Source: Rehmannia glutinosa
Lineage: Eukaryota > Streptophyta > Magnoliopsida > Lamiales > Orobanchaceae
Assembly: GCA_016081115.2 (NCBI GenBank)
Contig: JABTTQ020001788.1
Location: 248,001-312,000 of the forward strand
Reading direction: 5' to 3'
Length of the DNA stretch: 64,000 bases
Part shown: one piece after another, positions 1 through 10,028 of the stretch
Layout: the number at the start of each line of letters is the position of its first letter
Position numbering within the stretch: position 1 is the first letter of the stretch
Position numbers and translations under genes: made by a program
The notes under the pieces: model-generated
What the model saw: the letters and a program-made list of their open reading frames with translations, nothing else
What the model was told of the DNA's origin: nothing
Database searches by the model: none

Positions 1-1500
1 AAAAATAGAAAATAAGTTGGGTTGCCTCCCATAAAGCGCTAAGTTTTATATCTTCAGTTAGACTTCATATTTCTACAATCACTGTCGTTGAACCGTGTCG
101 GTTGAAATTTTTGAGCCCTCAAAATCTGTACCATCCATAAGACGAATGGCATTGCATTGTTCTCTCGGATTCAGCCCTGTGTCGCTTGTGAATTTGCCCT
201 TTAGATGTTGGCCTCCCACTGCAGTTGCTATCTGGATTACTTGTGTTTCTAGAGATTTCAATCTTGCATTTACATTTGTGTTCAACTGAGTGACCTGTTC
301 CTCGATCATGTCTATCTTCGCTTCATCCTTGTTCAATATTGCCCTAGTTTCTCCGATAAACGAGGATATCATATCTTCTACAAATGCTTTCTTTTCATTT
401 GACTCCGCTCTGCCTTGATTACCCACATTAAATCCTAGAGGTGGTTGCAAAACATTTTTATTAGCATAAGAAAAGTTTTAGGTGATAGTAATTGGGTGTC
501 TGGTTATTTCTATAATTGTTGTTGTTGTTTTTTTGTGGTCCCACAAAGTTTGCCTCTTCTTCAACAACAATAGGATCTCTTGGAGTCACTTGTTGTATCG
601 CATCCAGTTTCATATTTAGCACATATACATGTTCTATGAGCATGACGACTTCTCATCATAAACCTCTACCACGCGCCGGACATTAGATCTCTTGGATGGC
701 CATTGGTAACTATTATTTGACATCTCCTCTAACAGTTCTAGTGCCTCATCTGGATATATCCCTAGAAGTGCACCCCAGATGCATCATCTATATAGTTCTT
801 GTGTTGCCACTCAAACCATTATAAAAATACTAAAACTGTTGGTAGTCGGGATATCCATGTTGAGGGCACTTCCTTAACAATTCTCGGAATCTATCCTATG
901 CCTCATATAGCGGCTCTAAATCTAACTACCTAAACTGGGCGATTTCAGATTTCAATTGCAGCGTTTTACTAGGGGAAAAGTATTTGGCTAAAAACTGATG
1001 ACTTAGTCCAGCCCAATCTACTGCTGGTGGTGTTAGAGAGCATAATCATCCCTTAACCTTGTCGCGCAAAGAGAATGCAATAAGGTGGCATCGAATGATA
1101 TCCTCAGAAACACGATTCATCTTAACAATGTCGTAGATTTCTATGAATTACGCTAGATGCGCATTTGGATACTCAATGGCTCTGCCCCCAAACTGATTTT
1201 GTGAAACCAACTGGATCAACGCAGGTTTTAGTTCAAAGTTATTTGCATTGATCAGCAGACGGGCCACACCCCCGTAAGTTTGACTAACCTCCGGCTAGAA
1301 GTAGTCCCTAACTGCCCTTCTCGCGGGCCTTTCCACTATTCGGTCATGTGCGTCTGCCCCTGGTGGGCGCTTTAATTGTTTCTGTTGTTCACAACATTCT
1401 GATTAGTCTCATCCACCATTGTTTTAGATCTTTTCCTTAGTTGTTTTGCTATCTTCTCGATTTCCAAATTAATGGGTATTGGCTGGGTAGATCTGGAACG
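1..1500 (-). pseudogene. Broken Ty3/gypsy (Athila-like) gag
   Basis: Read on the minus strand, the stretch gives a gag polyprotein in pieces. It begins near 1420 with a peptide starting MVDETNQNVV, runs through a capsid-like middle (around 1250-800, with matches such as WAGLSHQFLAKYFSPSKT) and ends with a coiled-coil tail at 450-79. The tail contains QLNTNVNARLKSLETQ and NPREQCNAI, both typical of Athila-lineage gag just before protease. Several in-frame stops and frameshifts (for example near 1370, 1290 and 780) make it non-functional. No LTR, protease or pol is seen, and the element continues off the left edge. The Athila assignment rests on these recalled motifs; a related Tat-type gag is the alternative. 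Confidence 0.72.
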
Positions 1501-1611
1501 CGTGATCATGCACTATCTGCACTTAACAAAAACAATGTTAGAACCCAAGAAGAGAAAAAAAAATTGAAAAAAAAAGAAGAAAAAGATTAAGAATTTTTGT
1601 GGAAGTGTTAC

Positions 1612-2100
1612 TCAGGGATCCTCCCTATGGCAAATAATGTGAAAAACAGAGCTTTGGAAGTGGATAACGTGTGTAAATGCTGCGGGGAAGAGGTGGAAAT
1701 GGTTGAACATTTATTCTTCAAGTGTCTTAGCGCTCAAAATGTTTAGAAGCTTGCTCAATTCAATGGGATGGCATTGTGAATTTGTCGGATTCTTTTTCAT
1801 TTTGGTGGGACAAAATTTGTGGCATGGATTCGAATCCTTGTTCGATGAGAAGAATTCAACTCACCTCTTATCTCCTTTGGTGGCTTTGGAAGACTTGAAA
1901 CTTGTGGGTATTTGAGGAAAGTTGGACCCCGGAACTCCAAATAGTGAATGTTGTTGTCATGGAGGGTTGGGAGTTCCAAAATTATGGGACGGGTTGTGCT
2001 GCTGTTTGAAGTTTTGATGGGTATCGTTGAGCTGGGTAGGGAGACTTGGTCTTCAGTGCTTGGTTCTAGTGTTGTGGTTTCTTCAGTTGTAGGTTATGGA
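1612..2100 (+). pseudogene. LINE fragment, zf-RVT region
   Basis: Frame 1620-1740 encodes a zinc-binding reverse-transcriptase-associated motif, CKCCGEEVEMVEHLFFKC, with the C-x2-C...H-x4-C spacing that follows the RT domain in plant L1 elements. Stops and a frame change follow within 30 codons, and tryptophan-rich LINE-like peptides continue in other frames to about 1920. An A-rich tract at 1546-1590 precedes it. It is a short relic of a non-LTR retrotransposon with no RT catalytic core and no clear ends. Confidence 0.6.
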
Positions 2101-2764
2101 CTTTCAGGTGTTGGATTCATCTAGGAGTTAGGAACTATTAGATAAATATTTTTATCATGATTTTGATGATTTTGTTTAACTGGGTTTTTACACCAAAACA
2201 ATATTTTTAAATGTTGTTCAAGTACTCCCAATTGATTTAAAATGATTTTACTAATTTTTTGGAGTATTTCTTCAAGTTTATTTTTGTCAAAAATCGGACA
2301 ACACTTCTGTTTTGAGGTCAACCAGTCGCCCTAGAGGGAAACCCGTGCCTAAAAGTCGAATCCTGAAATAGAAAACAAAACTGGGAATAAAAGAGAGAGG
2401 TCGACCGGTCGACAGGGGGTCGATCGGTGTGGTCGACCGGTGGCTGCAAGTTTGTCAAACTACATAACTCATTTCTGTATTATTTTTTAGGACCTCAACC
2501 GGTCCAACAGGGGGTCGATCGGTCGGACCCCCCATCGACCGGTCCCCCTGTGTAAAATAGTACGATCCAGTTTCAAATTTCTATTTCTACTCGATCGGTC
2601 GACCTATGTTTTTGACAGCAAAATTCAAACTGTTGGACAACCATTATCTGCAAGATTTACTTTAACAATTTTGTACAATATTTCTACATCTTGTGATCTT
2701 TTTTTTTTGTAGACAAAAGTGGAGATGGAGGAGCCTATGTTGGAAATCCAATCTTGAAGACTCT

Positions 2765-2773
2765 CCTATAAAT
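2765..2773 (+). promoter_or_regulatory. TATA box of 5' LTR
   Basis: TATAAATAG lies in the middle of the LTR and is conserved in the other LTR at 7713. It is the likely U3 core promoter, with the R/U5 leader and its hairpin array downstream. Confidence 0.7.
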
Positions 2774-2983
2774 AGAGGAAGACTTGAAGCAAACAATACA
2801 ACACACAAGACAACAACAGAACAAGAAAAATCTGCAAATTTCTTTAAAGCTTTCATTTTCAACATTCTTGTCGTAATAGCCTAAGCACAACACTTTCAAA
2901 TCTTGAGGTCTAGGCTTATTTCTTGATTACACTTGCACTCAAAATTGTATTATTCATTATCGAGTTGTAAGATATCCTTGTGA

Positions 2984-3232
2984 GTGTTCTTGTGGTAAGA
3001 ACACACTTGGGTGATCTTAGGTGTTAGGTGTAAGAAGGTTGTGGTAATCTTCTTGTTAAAGAGTTTGGTGCTCTTTGAGGTGTTGAAGAATTTGGTATTC
3101 TTCAAGTCGGAAGCTTGTGGTGATCTTCACAAGGTGCCGTTGCAAGAAGATTGTGGTAATTTTCAAGGGAGATTGTGGTAATCTCCGAAGAGGTGCTGTA
3201 AGGTGATGTTGTATTAATTGTGGTAATTAATA
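2984..3232 (+). other. Array of eight pentaloop hairpins in LTR
   Basis: Eight successive inverted repeats occur in 249 bp. Each has a 7-9 bp stem and a five-base loop GTGGT or TTGGT. Loops sit at 2992-2996, 3041-3045, 3065-3069, 3092-3096, 3117-3121, 3153-3157, 3175-3179 and 3220-3224. Stem sequences differ (GTGTTCTT, AAGAAGGTT, AAAGAGT, GAAGAAT, GAAGCTT, GAAGATT, GGAGATT, TATTAATT), so the loop and the ability to pair are shared rather than the sequence. Four stems pair perfectly; three others need only G-T pairs and one has a single mismatch. The first three are also in the 3' LTR (7960-8052). The array lies downstream of the TATA box, so it should be transcribed. Confidence 0.85.
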
Positions 3233-3448
3233 AAATCTTTTTTTCTTTTTGAATCCATCCCAGAGATACTAGGGTGGTAGAGGATTAGGCCCTAGGTGGG
3301 TTGAACCTCTATAAATCGACGTGTGTTGTTTATTTCCCACACCTTCATTCTTGTCATTACTTATTCATTTCAAAAAAAGGGCGTAAATTCAAAAATCGGT
3401 ATAATCTATTCACCCCCCTCTAGATTATCATACCCACTTGGACTAACA

Positions 3449-3465
3449 AGTGGTATCAAAGCCAA
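3449..3465 (+). other. Primer-binding site (tRNA-iMet type)
   Basis: TGGTATCAAAGCC directly follows the LTR end, one base from the usual plant copia primer site TGGTATCAGAGCC, complementary to the 3' end of initiator methionine tRNA. Confidence 0.85.
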
Positions 3466-3512
3466 ACTCTTTGGCTAGCTCGTTTCACATTGCGTTTAAA
3501 GAGGAAGGATCC

Positions 3513-5091
3513 ATGGCTACGAACGAATCCTATCTCACCACCGGCGTCTCCACCAACAAGCCACCACTATTCGACCCTACAACTATGCATTTTGGAAAGA
3601 CCGAATGGAGTGCTTTATCTGGTGCGGGTTCGATATTTGGAATGCGGTCATTAAAGGAATAGCTCAAACTACCAAGAAATTGGAGGATGGTACCATGACT
3701 TTCAAGAGCCTCAAATAGTTCGATGAAAATGACAAGACGACATTCTCTCTAAACGGTAAGGCCTTAAATATTTTACATTGTTCACTCACCACCACCGAGT
3801 ACAACCTGGATTAGAGGAATAAGATCGGCACGTGAAGTGTGGGAAAAATTAGAAACTATTTATGAAGGCACCAAGAAAGCTAAACAGACTAGAAAAATAA
3901 TGCTTGTTAAAGATTTCAAAAACTTCATAATGCTCGAAGGTGAAGGGATTTCAAAAATGGTGGAAAGACTAGACAACGCCATCAATCATTTATGGTAATA
4001 GGAAAGGTCATTTTGGAAGAAGACAAAATTACCAAAATTTTAAATGTTCTTCCCAGTTCTTGGTCCGAAAAGGTGACGGCTATCATGGAAGCTCAAAATT
4101 TAGAAACTCTAAATTTTGATGAGCTTATTGGAAAGCTTCTCATCCATGAAGTATACATAAATGAAAGGAGTAATTCAAAAACATCTACTTCGAAACCGGA
4201 TACAATATCAAATCCAACGACATGGGATGAGCTTCTTACAACTTCCGATGATGAAGAAGCCGAGCAATGTCTAATGGGCATCAAAGAAGAAAATGAGGTA
4301 CACTTTAACTCTTCTATTTCTTTTAGTAATGAATTGCATGATGATCATGATGAATTACAAAATGATTTTGATGAGCTTCAAAATGAATTCCAAAGCTTGC
4401 TCTTTAAATACAATAATTTGAAAAAGGAATTCAACACCATGAAAAATGAAAGGGATAGTTTACATGCTTCTTATGAATCTCTAACTAGTGCTCATAATGT
4501 TATACTTGATAAGGTTAGAATTCTTGAAGAAGAAAATAGTACTCTAGTTAAGGATATTGATTGCATGAAAAAGGATATGTTGAAATTTAATTTAAGTACC
4601 GATAAAATGACAAAAATTCTTGATGTTCAACGTTGTGATTATTTGAAACTAGACTTGGTTATAAGCTTAATGTTATAAATGATAAGAAAAAGAACCAAGT
4701 CTCTATGCATGTTGGTCATTATGCTTCTAGAACTATTACATGTTTCTATTGTGGTAAAATTGGTCACACGACTAATTCTTGTCGGGTTAAAAATAGTTCT
4801 AATTATTATTGGAGACCTAAAAGTCTCAATGTTAATCCCAAAGGACCCAAACACTTGAGGGTACCACAAGAAAATTTCATGATAGGTACTTGGCGCAACA
4901 AAAATCAAAGGGAATTCAAATTGTCAAATAGACAACAAATTTTCGCGCCATTTAATCAAAGGAGAGGACATTATCAACAAAATTATTTTCCAAGAAGAAG
5001 ATACAATGGGAAAGATACAACCCTTGGCAATGGAGAAATTGGTAACTCTTATCCTCTTCTTGTAGTATGCATTTTATATTGTCTTTTATAA
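3513..5091 (+). pseudogene. copia gag (broken)
   Basis: The start is the ATG at 3513, 63 bp past the primer site. The N-terminus (MATNESYLTTGVSTNKPPLF) and a tryptophan/isoleucine stretch match the usual copia gag opening. Frameshifts near 3600 and stops between 3718 and 3990 break it. The longest open part (3992-4678) has the UBN2-like region (TKILNVLPSSWSEKVTAIME), then an acidic heptad-rich coiled coil (4320-4620). After a frame change comes one CCHC zinc knuckle, CFYCGKIGHTTNSC, near 4741-4782, and a basic Q/N/R-rich tail. The acidic coiled coil fits SIRE-type gag. Not functional. Confidence 0.8.
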
Positions 5092-5479
5092 TTATTGTAT
5101 ATTTTCATGTCCTTAATTTTTGTATTGATTGTCAAAATTCTTTATAAATGTTTATTAAAAAATGAGGTCTCAATTTTATACTCTCGTTTTTTAAATTTCA
5201 AAAGAGACCTTAAATGAATTTTAAATAAGCACATATTTTATCAAACTTCTGTTGATTCCTTTAAATTGCATAGTATGTGTTACTTGCTTGATGGTTTATA
5301 TTCATAGTGTCTATATTATCCAATATTATTATGCTCTTGTGCAAGATATTTTGTCAAGTTTTTGCATGAAATATTTTGGTATTAAGGAACAAATGATTGT
5401 AGAATTATCCATGGCCATCTATGTCATAATGTGTCAAGTTTGGCATAACGGTTGGCAAATAAAATCGGCGTGTTTATCA

Positions 5480-5760
5480 TCTTATCTTACTATTATAGTC
5501 TCGATATTCTTCATGTCTTATGCCTATGTGCTCAATTTCAAAACAATCCCAAACAATCTCATATAAGTGCCATTAAAAGAATTTTTCAATATTTGAAAGG
5601 CACTATACCTTATGGCTTGTCTTATCCATTGTTTTAAATCGTTCCTATTTCTTTTAGGATAACAAGTCCGTTATAAAATATTTCTCAAAATACGGTTCTT
5701 CATAATCGAACCAAACACATTGAGATTCGACATTTTTTCTTGGGATTGCATTTCTTAACA
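5480..5760 (+). pseudogene. copia RT/RNase H remnant
   Basis: Short peptides in two frames match the end of copia pol. NPKQSHISAIKRIFQYLKGT (about 5547-5610) is the conserved RT/RNase H linker, and HNRTKHIEIRHFFLG (about 5700-5750) is the RNase H stretch usually read as SRTKHIEIRHHFLRD. The roughly 3 kb that should lie between gag and here is missing, so a large internal deletion joined the gag 3' flank to late pol. Confidence 0.75.
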
Positions 5761-7063
5761 AATTTAAGATGTGTTTAATTTCGTCTTAAGATTAACTTGC
5801 GGATTTTTAAACTTTTAACCATTTAGTCTTTTACCTCAATTCGAGCTTGTTTAGGCATAATGTATATTGAATGAGGTCTATGATTGCATTTTTAAAACTT
5901 AGGGGTGATAAATCAGATTTTTGGTTCCAAAATCGAACAGAAACTGAACAAAAGCACAAGCTCCGGTCGATGACCAAGAAGGTCGATAGGTCGAACACTT
6001 AGTCGATCGGTCGCTACATGCTAATTTTCATAGTTAAATTGTTTTTGTTCTTCATTTCGTCATTTTTGATCTTTTTCTTCTAAAATTGAACCCCTTTGCA
6101 AATTTCACACACAATTCACTCAAAATGATTTTCTACTTATAAATTCTATATTTTTGAGTTTATATTTCTCGTATTTCATCATTATCATCGGACTTCTCCG
6201 ATTAATTGGTAAGAATTATTCTTTTTAATCTCAATTGGGTTGAACCCTTGAGAAAGAGCTTGTATTTTGATATTTTGATGAAATTCTTGTATTAGTATGA
6301 TGTATATGATGATTGTTGATGGATGATATTTGTAAAATTGTATTGGATGATGAATGTTTTGGCTTCATTGAATTACAAAGGCGTTATACATCTCTTGTTT
6401 TATTCGATGCACGCCAAGTGTTCGACAAAATGATTCTATGAAAAATTCATCACCTACATGATTCTCTCGATTTCAAAAGTCTTATATATTTATAGAGATC
6501 ATATTTTGTCAATCAAATGAGCTTTTGCAAATCAAATGATCAATTTTTTCCCTTTTATTTGGATTTTAAGCTTCAATGTTCAAAAAGCTCGATAAATCGA
6601 TTACAATGTGCACTTTGATATGATTATTTGATGTTTTTATCGTGCTAATATTCTTTTTGATGATTACAAAGGTGGAGAAACAGGAAACATGCTCATTAGC
6701 TCAAAGAAGCTAGAAAAAGCTCGCAGAAAAAGCTATAAGCTGAAATTGAAAAAGCCAAAAGTTGTGGATGAAAATGAGTCCAATGAATGAAAAATGGACT
6801 TTTATTATGACTAATGATTTGTTTTTGTGGGGAACTTCTAAGCTCATGAAATTCGAGCTTAAGTCGTAAAAGCTAAGTTTTTAGCTTTTAGTTGTTTGCT
6901 TCTATACTTGATCTTGATGTGCATGTTGATATGGGGAGCTTGTGCAAAAAGTTTTTGAAAAATCTTTGCTCTTATCCTTGTTTTTAATAGGAAAAATGAG
7001 TTTTGTTTTAAAATCGATCTCCTAAAAATTGCTTTGGTTTGTAATCATCAAAAAGGAGGAGTT
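5761..7063 (+). other. Non-coding 3' region of copia element, with polypurine tract
   Basis: No credible ORF is seen. It carries another cluster of TCGATCGGTCG-like motifs (5960-6015), as in the LTR, and an A-rich stretch at 6670-6800 with repeated aaaagct. It ends in the polypurine tract aaaaggaggag (7051-7061) directly before the 3' LTR. SIRE-type elements often have a long region here, sometimes with an env-like ORF; none survives. Confidence 0.6.
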
Positions 7064-8060
7064 TGTTAGATAAATATTTTTATCATGATTCGATGATTTT
7101 GTTTAACGAGTTTTTACACCAAAATAATATTTTTAAATGTTGTCCAAATACTCCCAATTGATTTAAAATGTTTTTACTAATTTTTTGGAGTATTTCTTGA
7201 AGTTTATTTTTGTCAAAATCCAGGACAACACTTCTGTTTTGAGGTCAACCGGTCACCCTAGAGGGCAACTCGTGCCTGAAAGTCGAATCCTGAAACACAA
7301 AACAAAACTGGGAATAAAAGAGGGAGGTCGATCGGTTGACCGGGTCGGGGTGTGGTCGGCGTGGTCAGGTCGACCACCACCGGTGGCCGACCGGTGGTCT
7401 AAGTTTGCCAAACTACAGAACTCATTTCTGTATTATTTTTAAGGACCTCAACCGATCCAACAAGGGGTCGACCGGTCGGACCCCTCATCGACCAGTCCCC
7501 CTGTTGAAAATAGTGCGATCCATTTCAAATTTCTATTTGTACTCAATCGTCGACCTATGTTTTTGATAAAGAAAATTCAAACTGTTGATCATTATCTGCA
7601 AGATTTACTTTAACAATTTTGTACAATATTTCTACATCTTGTGATCTTCTTTTTGTAGACAAAAGTGGAGATGGAGGAGCGTATGTTGGAAATCCAATCT
7701 TGAAGACTCTCCTATAAATAGAGGAAGACTTGAAGCAAACAATACAGCACACAAGACAGCAACACAACAAGAAAAATCTGCAAATTTGTTTAAAGCTTTC
7801 ATTTTCAACATTCTTGTTGTAATAGCCTAATCACATCACTTTCAAATCTTGAGGTCTAGGCTTATTTCTTGATTACACTTGCACTCAAAATTGTATTATT
7901 CATTGTCGAGTTGTAATCTTAAATTTGTGGTCATCATTCAACACAAGATATCCTTGTGAGTGTTCTTGTGGTAAGAACACACTTGGGTGATCTCAGGTGT
8001 TAGGTGTAAGAAGATTGTGGTAATCTTCTCGTTAAAGAGTTTGGTGCTCTTTGAGGTGTT
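7064..8060 (+). repeat. 3' LTR, truncated
   Basis: Starts TGTTAGATAAATATT after the polypurine tract and follows the 5' LTR closely for about 1 kb, including the CCGGTCGACC cluster, the TATA box at 7713 and the first three hairpins. It stops matching at about 8060, in the fourth hairpin, so the last 380 bp or so are missing. Confidence 0.85.
7713..7721 (+). promoter_or_regulatory. TATA box of 3' LTR
   Basis: TATAAATAG is identical and in the same context as in the 5' LTR. Confidence 0.65.
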
Positions 8061-8442
8061 AAAGAGTTTACTTCAGTGGCTCATTTTTCTGTAGATGGGT
8101 TATCTTTGTTGTTGCTGATTCAAAAGGATTAGGCTAATGGACTTCTGTGTTCATTTTCACTATTGTTAGCCAAAACCTCTAGCGGTGTGTTGGGTGTTCG
8201 GTTCTATTTGTTTTGCTTTGCATTCTAGGACTTCTGTCCTCTGTATATTACTTGGAAATTGTCTGTCTCCAAGATTATCTCTAGCCCGTTGGACATCGAT
8301 TGTAAAACCTATTTCGAGTTATATATCATTGATCGTTTCGAAAAATAACTCTTGGTCGATCGCAAAAGGATCCTATAAAAATCACATTGCAAAAAAGACT
8401 CGTAACTACAGAAAATTCAGGATTTTGGTCCTGCAAAAAGTA
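8061..8442. other. Unassigned sequence between two copia elements
   Basis: No recognisable domain. The sequence has short open frames only, and part may belong to the copia element whose RNase H follows at 8605. Confidence 0.4.
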
Positions 8443-8604
8443 CACGATTTGCAAAATAGTCCAGTAACTGTATGAAAATCTCAATTTTCGTACTAATTTC
8501 ATCAGATTTGAATCACGAGAGTCACACATGTAGTTTCAAACTTCCGATGAAATCGGGATCAAAATTGAGATTTTCATACGTTACATGACTCTTTGCAAAT
8601 CGTG
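8443..8604. mobile_element. Foldback MITE-like element
   Basis: Long inverted repeat. CACGATTTGCAAA (8443-8455) pairs with TTTGCAAATCGTG (8592-8604), and an 18-bp perfect inner arm, TATGAAAATCTCAATTTT (8471-8488), pairs with 8561-8578. A further short arm pair (ATTTCATC/GATGAAAT) lies in the centre. No target-site duplication was identified. It interrupts the upstream edge of an RNase H remnant. Confidence 0.65.
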
Positions 8605-8886
8605 CCTTTGCTGAGGACTTTGTATTGTGATAGTAAGGCTACAATGTTTAGAGCATTGAATAAAGTGTACAATGGTAATTCTATATATATAAGCCGAAGG
8701 TATGTATTTATTAGAGAAATGTTAAATAATGATGTTGTCAGTATTGTGTTCGTTAGAACTTATAACAATTTGACGGATCCATTGACCAAACCTTTAGCTA
8801 AGGATTTGGTGAGTTCGACAACATCAGGAATGGGATTAAAACCCTTTATCAAAAATACCACTGATGGTAACCTAACCTTCTTCTAG
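8605..8886 (+). pseudogene. copia RNase H C-terminal remnant
   Basis: Encodes LYCDSKATMFRALNKVYNG, then VSIVFVRTYNNLTDPLTKPL and a GMGLKPF ending, the C-terminal end of Ty1/copia RNase H. The conserved Asp of the YCDS motif is kept. The reading frame runs to a natural-looking stop at 8886. Everything upstream (gag to RT) is absent or replaced by the foldback element and unassigned DNA, so this is the tail of a truncated element whose 3' LTR follows at 9392. Confidence 0.82.
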
Positions 8887-9391
8887 TACTACCCCTAGAT
8901 TGAAAGGATTAAAGGGTTAAAACAAGTTGCTAAGTGATTGTGAGCACCTAAGTAAGTGTATACCATTCCAAGTTTAATGTGCATATTTGTTACTCTTAAG
9001 TGAGCATGTTGAGATGTTAACTCTTAATAGAATTATTTCTTGATGCTTTATTTATGTTCATTTAAATAAAACTTGATGTAAATTCCACCTATATGATCAT
9101 AAGAAGTGGTGTCGCTTCTAGCAAAAGTTTGGATATTCTTTTGCACATGATCATGAACTAGAATGAGCACATGGCCGGTAATAGTGCTAAAACAAATTGT
9201 GAATATAAGAATGTGATTGATGGTTTATGTGCGAATATATTTTTGATTTATTTTGGGTGTTAGTTTAAGCAATGCACCAAACATGTAACTTAGATTTGTA
9301 ATTATTTTCACTAATGAAAAATTTAAGACGAAAGCAATGCATGACATCTCTAAGTGGTGTTTGAAGTTATATTTCAAACTAAATGGGGGAA
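8887..9391 (+). other. Post-pol region and polypurine tract
   Basis: Non-coding stretch between the RNase H stop and the LTR, ending in aaatggggga (9381-9391), a typical copia polypurine tract. Confidence 0.65.
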
Positions 9392-10028
9392 TGTTGAATT
9401 GGTAGTTTGAAATATATCAAAGCCGCGGCTTTGAAGGTGAATGTCGCGACTTTGATGGTGTTTTTCGGAAGAAATTATCTAGACAAGTTTCGGACGACTT
9501 TACAAAGTAAAACCACGACTTTGCTTCAAAAACTGAAGGCAATGCCGCAACTTTGATGTCAAAGTCACGGCTTTGATGTGCAGACTTGAACAGGGTGTCT
9601 GCTTTTTTTTCCTGAAAAGTTGCATCTCCCCCTAATGTATTGAATCTTTTCAATCCAAAAAACGTCTTGGGTCCAAAGAACTGTACAAATAAGTGTTCTT
9701 TGTCAGATTGTTTTTTAAAAAAAATATATTCTTATTCTTGTAGAAACAATCCAATAACTTGCAAATTCATTGTTTATTTGTGTCTAATTATCCTAGATGT
9801 AATTTTGCCTATAAACCCAGTTTGCAAGTGTAGTGGGGGCAAATAACACTTTAAGGAAAGTGATTATCATGCCTCAGGCTTGTTTCGATTGTTTATCTAC
9901 TTATTTGTGTTAAGATTTCTTCAAGTTTTTTTATATAAAAAATCGGTTCTTCTTCATATTCTACAAGTTCCAGATTTTATTTAGTCTTGTTCATCTCCTG
10001 CGAAACCCCACGATATATTTTTACAACA
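9392..10028 (+). repeat. Probable 3' LTR of second copia element
   Basis: Begins TGTTGAATTGG after the polypurine tract; the best end is TTTACAACA at 10028, giving TGTTG/CAACA ends and about 637 bp. Near its start a motif like CGCGACTTTGATG recurs five or six times (9423-9580). A TATA-like TATAAAC is at 9810. With no second copy to compare, the right end is an inference. Confidence 0.6.

Larger units (their letters stand above)
2136..3448 (+). repeat. 5' LTR of copia element
   Basis: The LTR starts TATTAGATAAATATT (the 3' copy has the expected TGTTAG) and ends CTAACA just before the tRNA primer site, so the original ends were the inverted repeat TGTTAG/CTAACA. It is about 1313 bp. It contains a cluster of palindromic TCGACCGGTCGAC-like motifs (2400-2600), a TATA box at 2765, and a hairpin array at 2984-3232. 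Compared with the 3' LTR it lacks a block of about 29 bp (present there at about 7918-7946) and differs by scattered substitutions, so the insertion is not recent. Confidence 0.88.
2136..8060 (+). mobile_element. Internally deleted SIRE-type Ty1/copia element
   Basis: Two direct LTRs (2136-3448 and 7064-8060) flank 3.6 kb that keeps the primer-binding site, gag and a scrap of RNase H. Protease, integrase and most of RT are gone, so the element cannot move by itself. The SIRE/Maximus lineage is suggested by the long coiled-coil gag with one CCHC knuckle, the iMet primer site, the long LTR and the long untranslated stretch after pol. The 3' LTR is broken off at about 8060, so no target-site duplication can be read. 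Confidence 0.85.
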
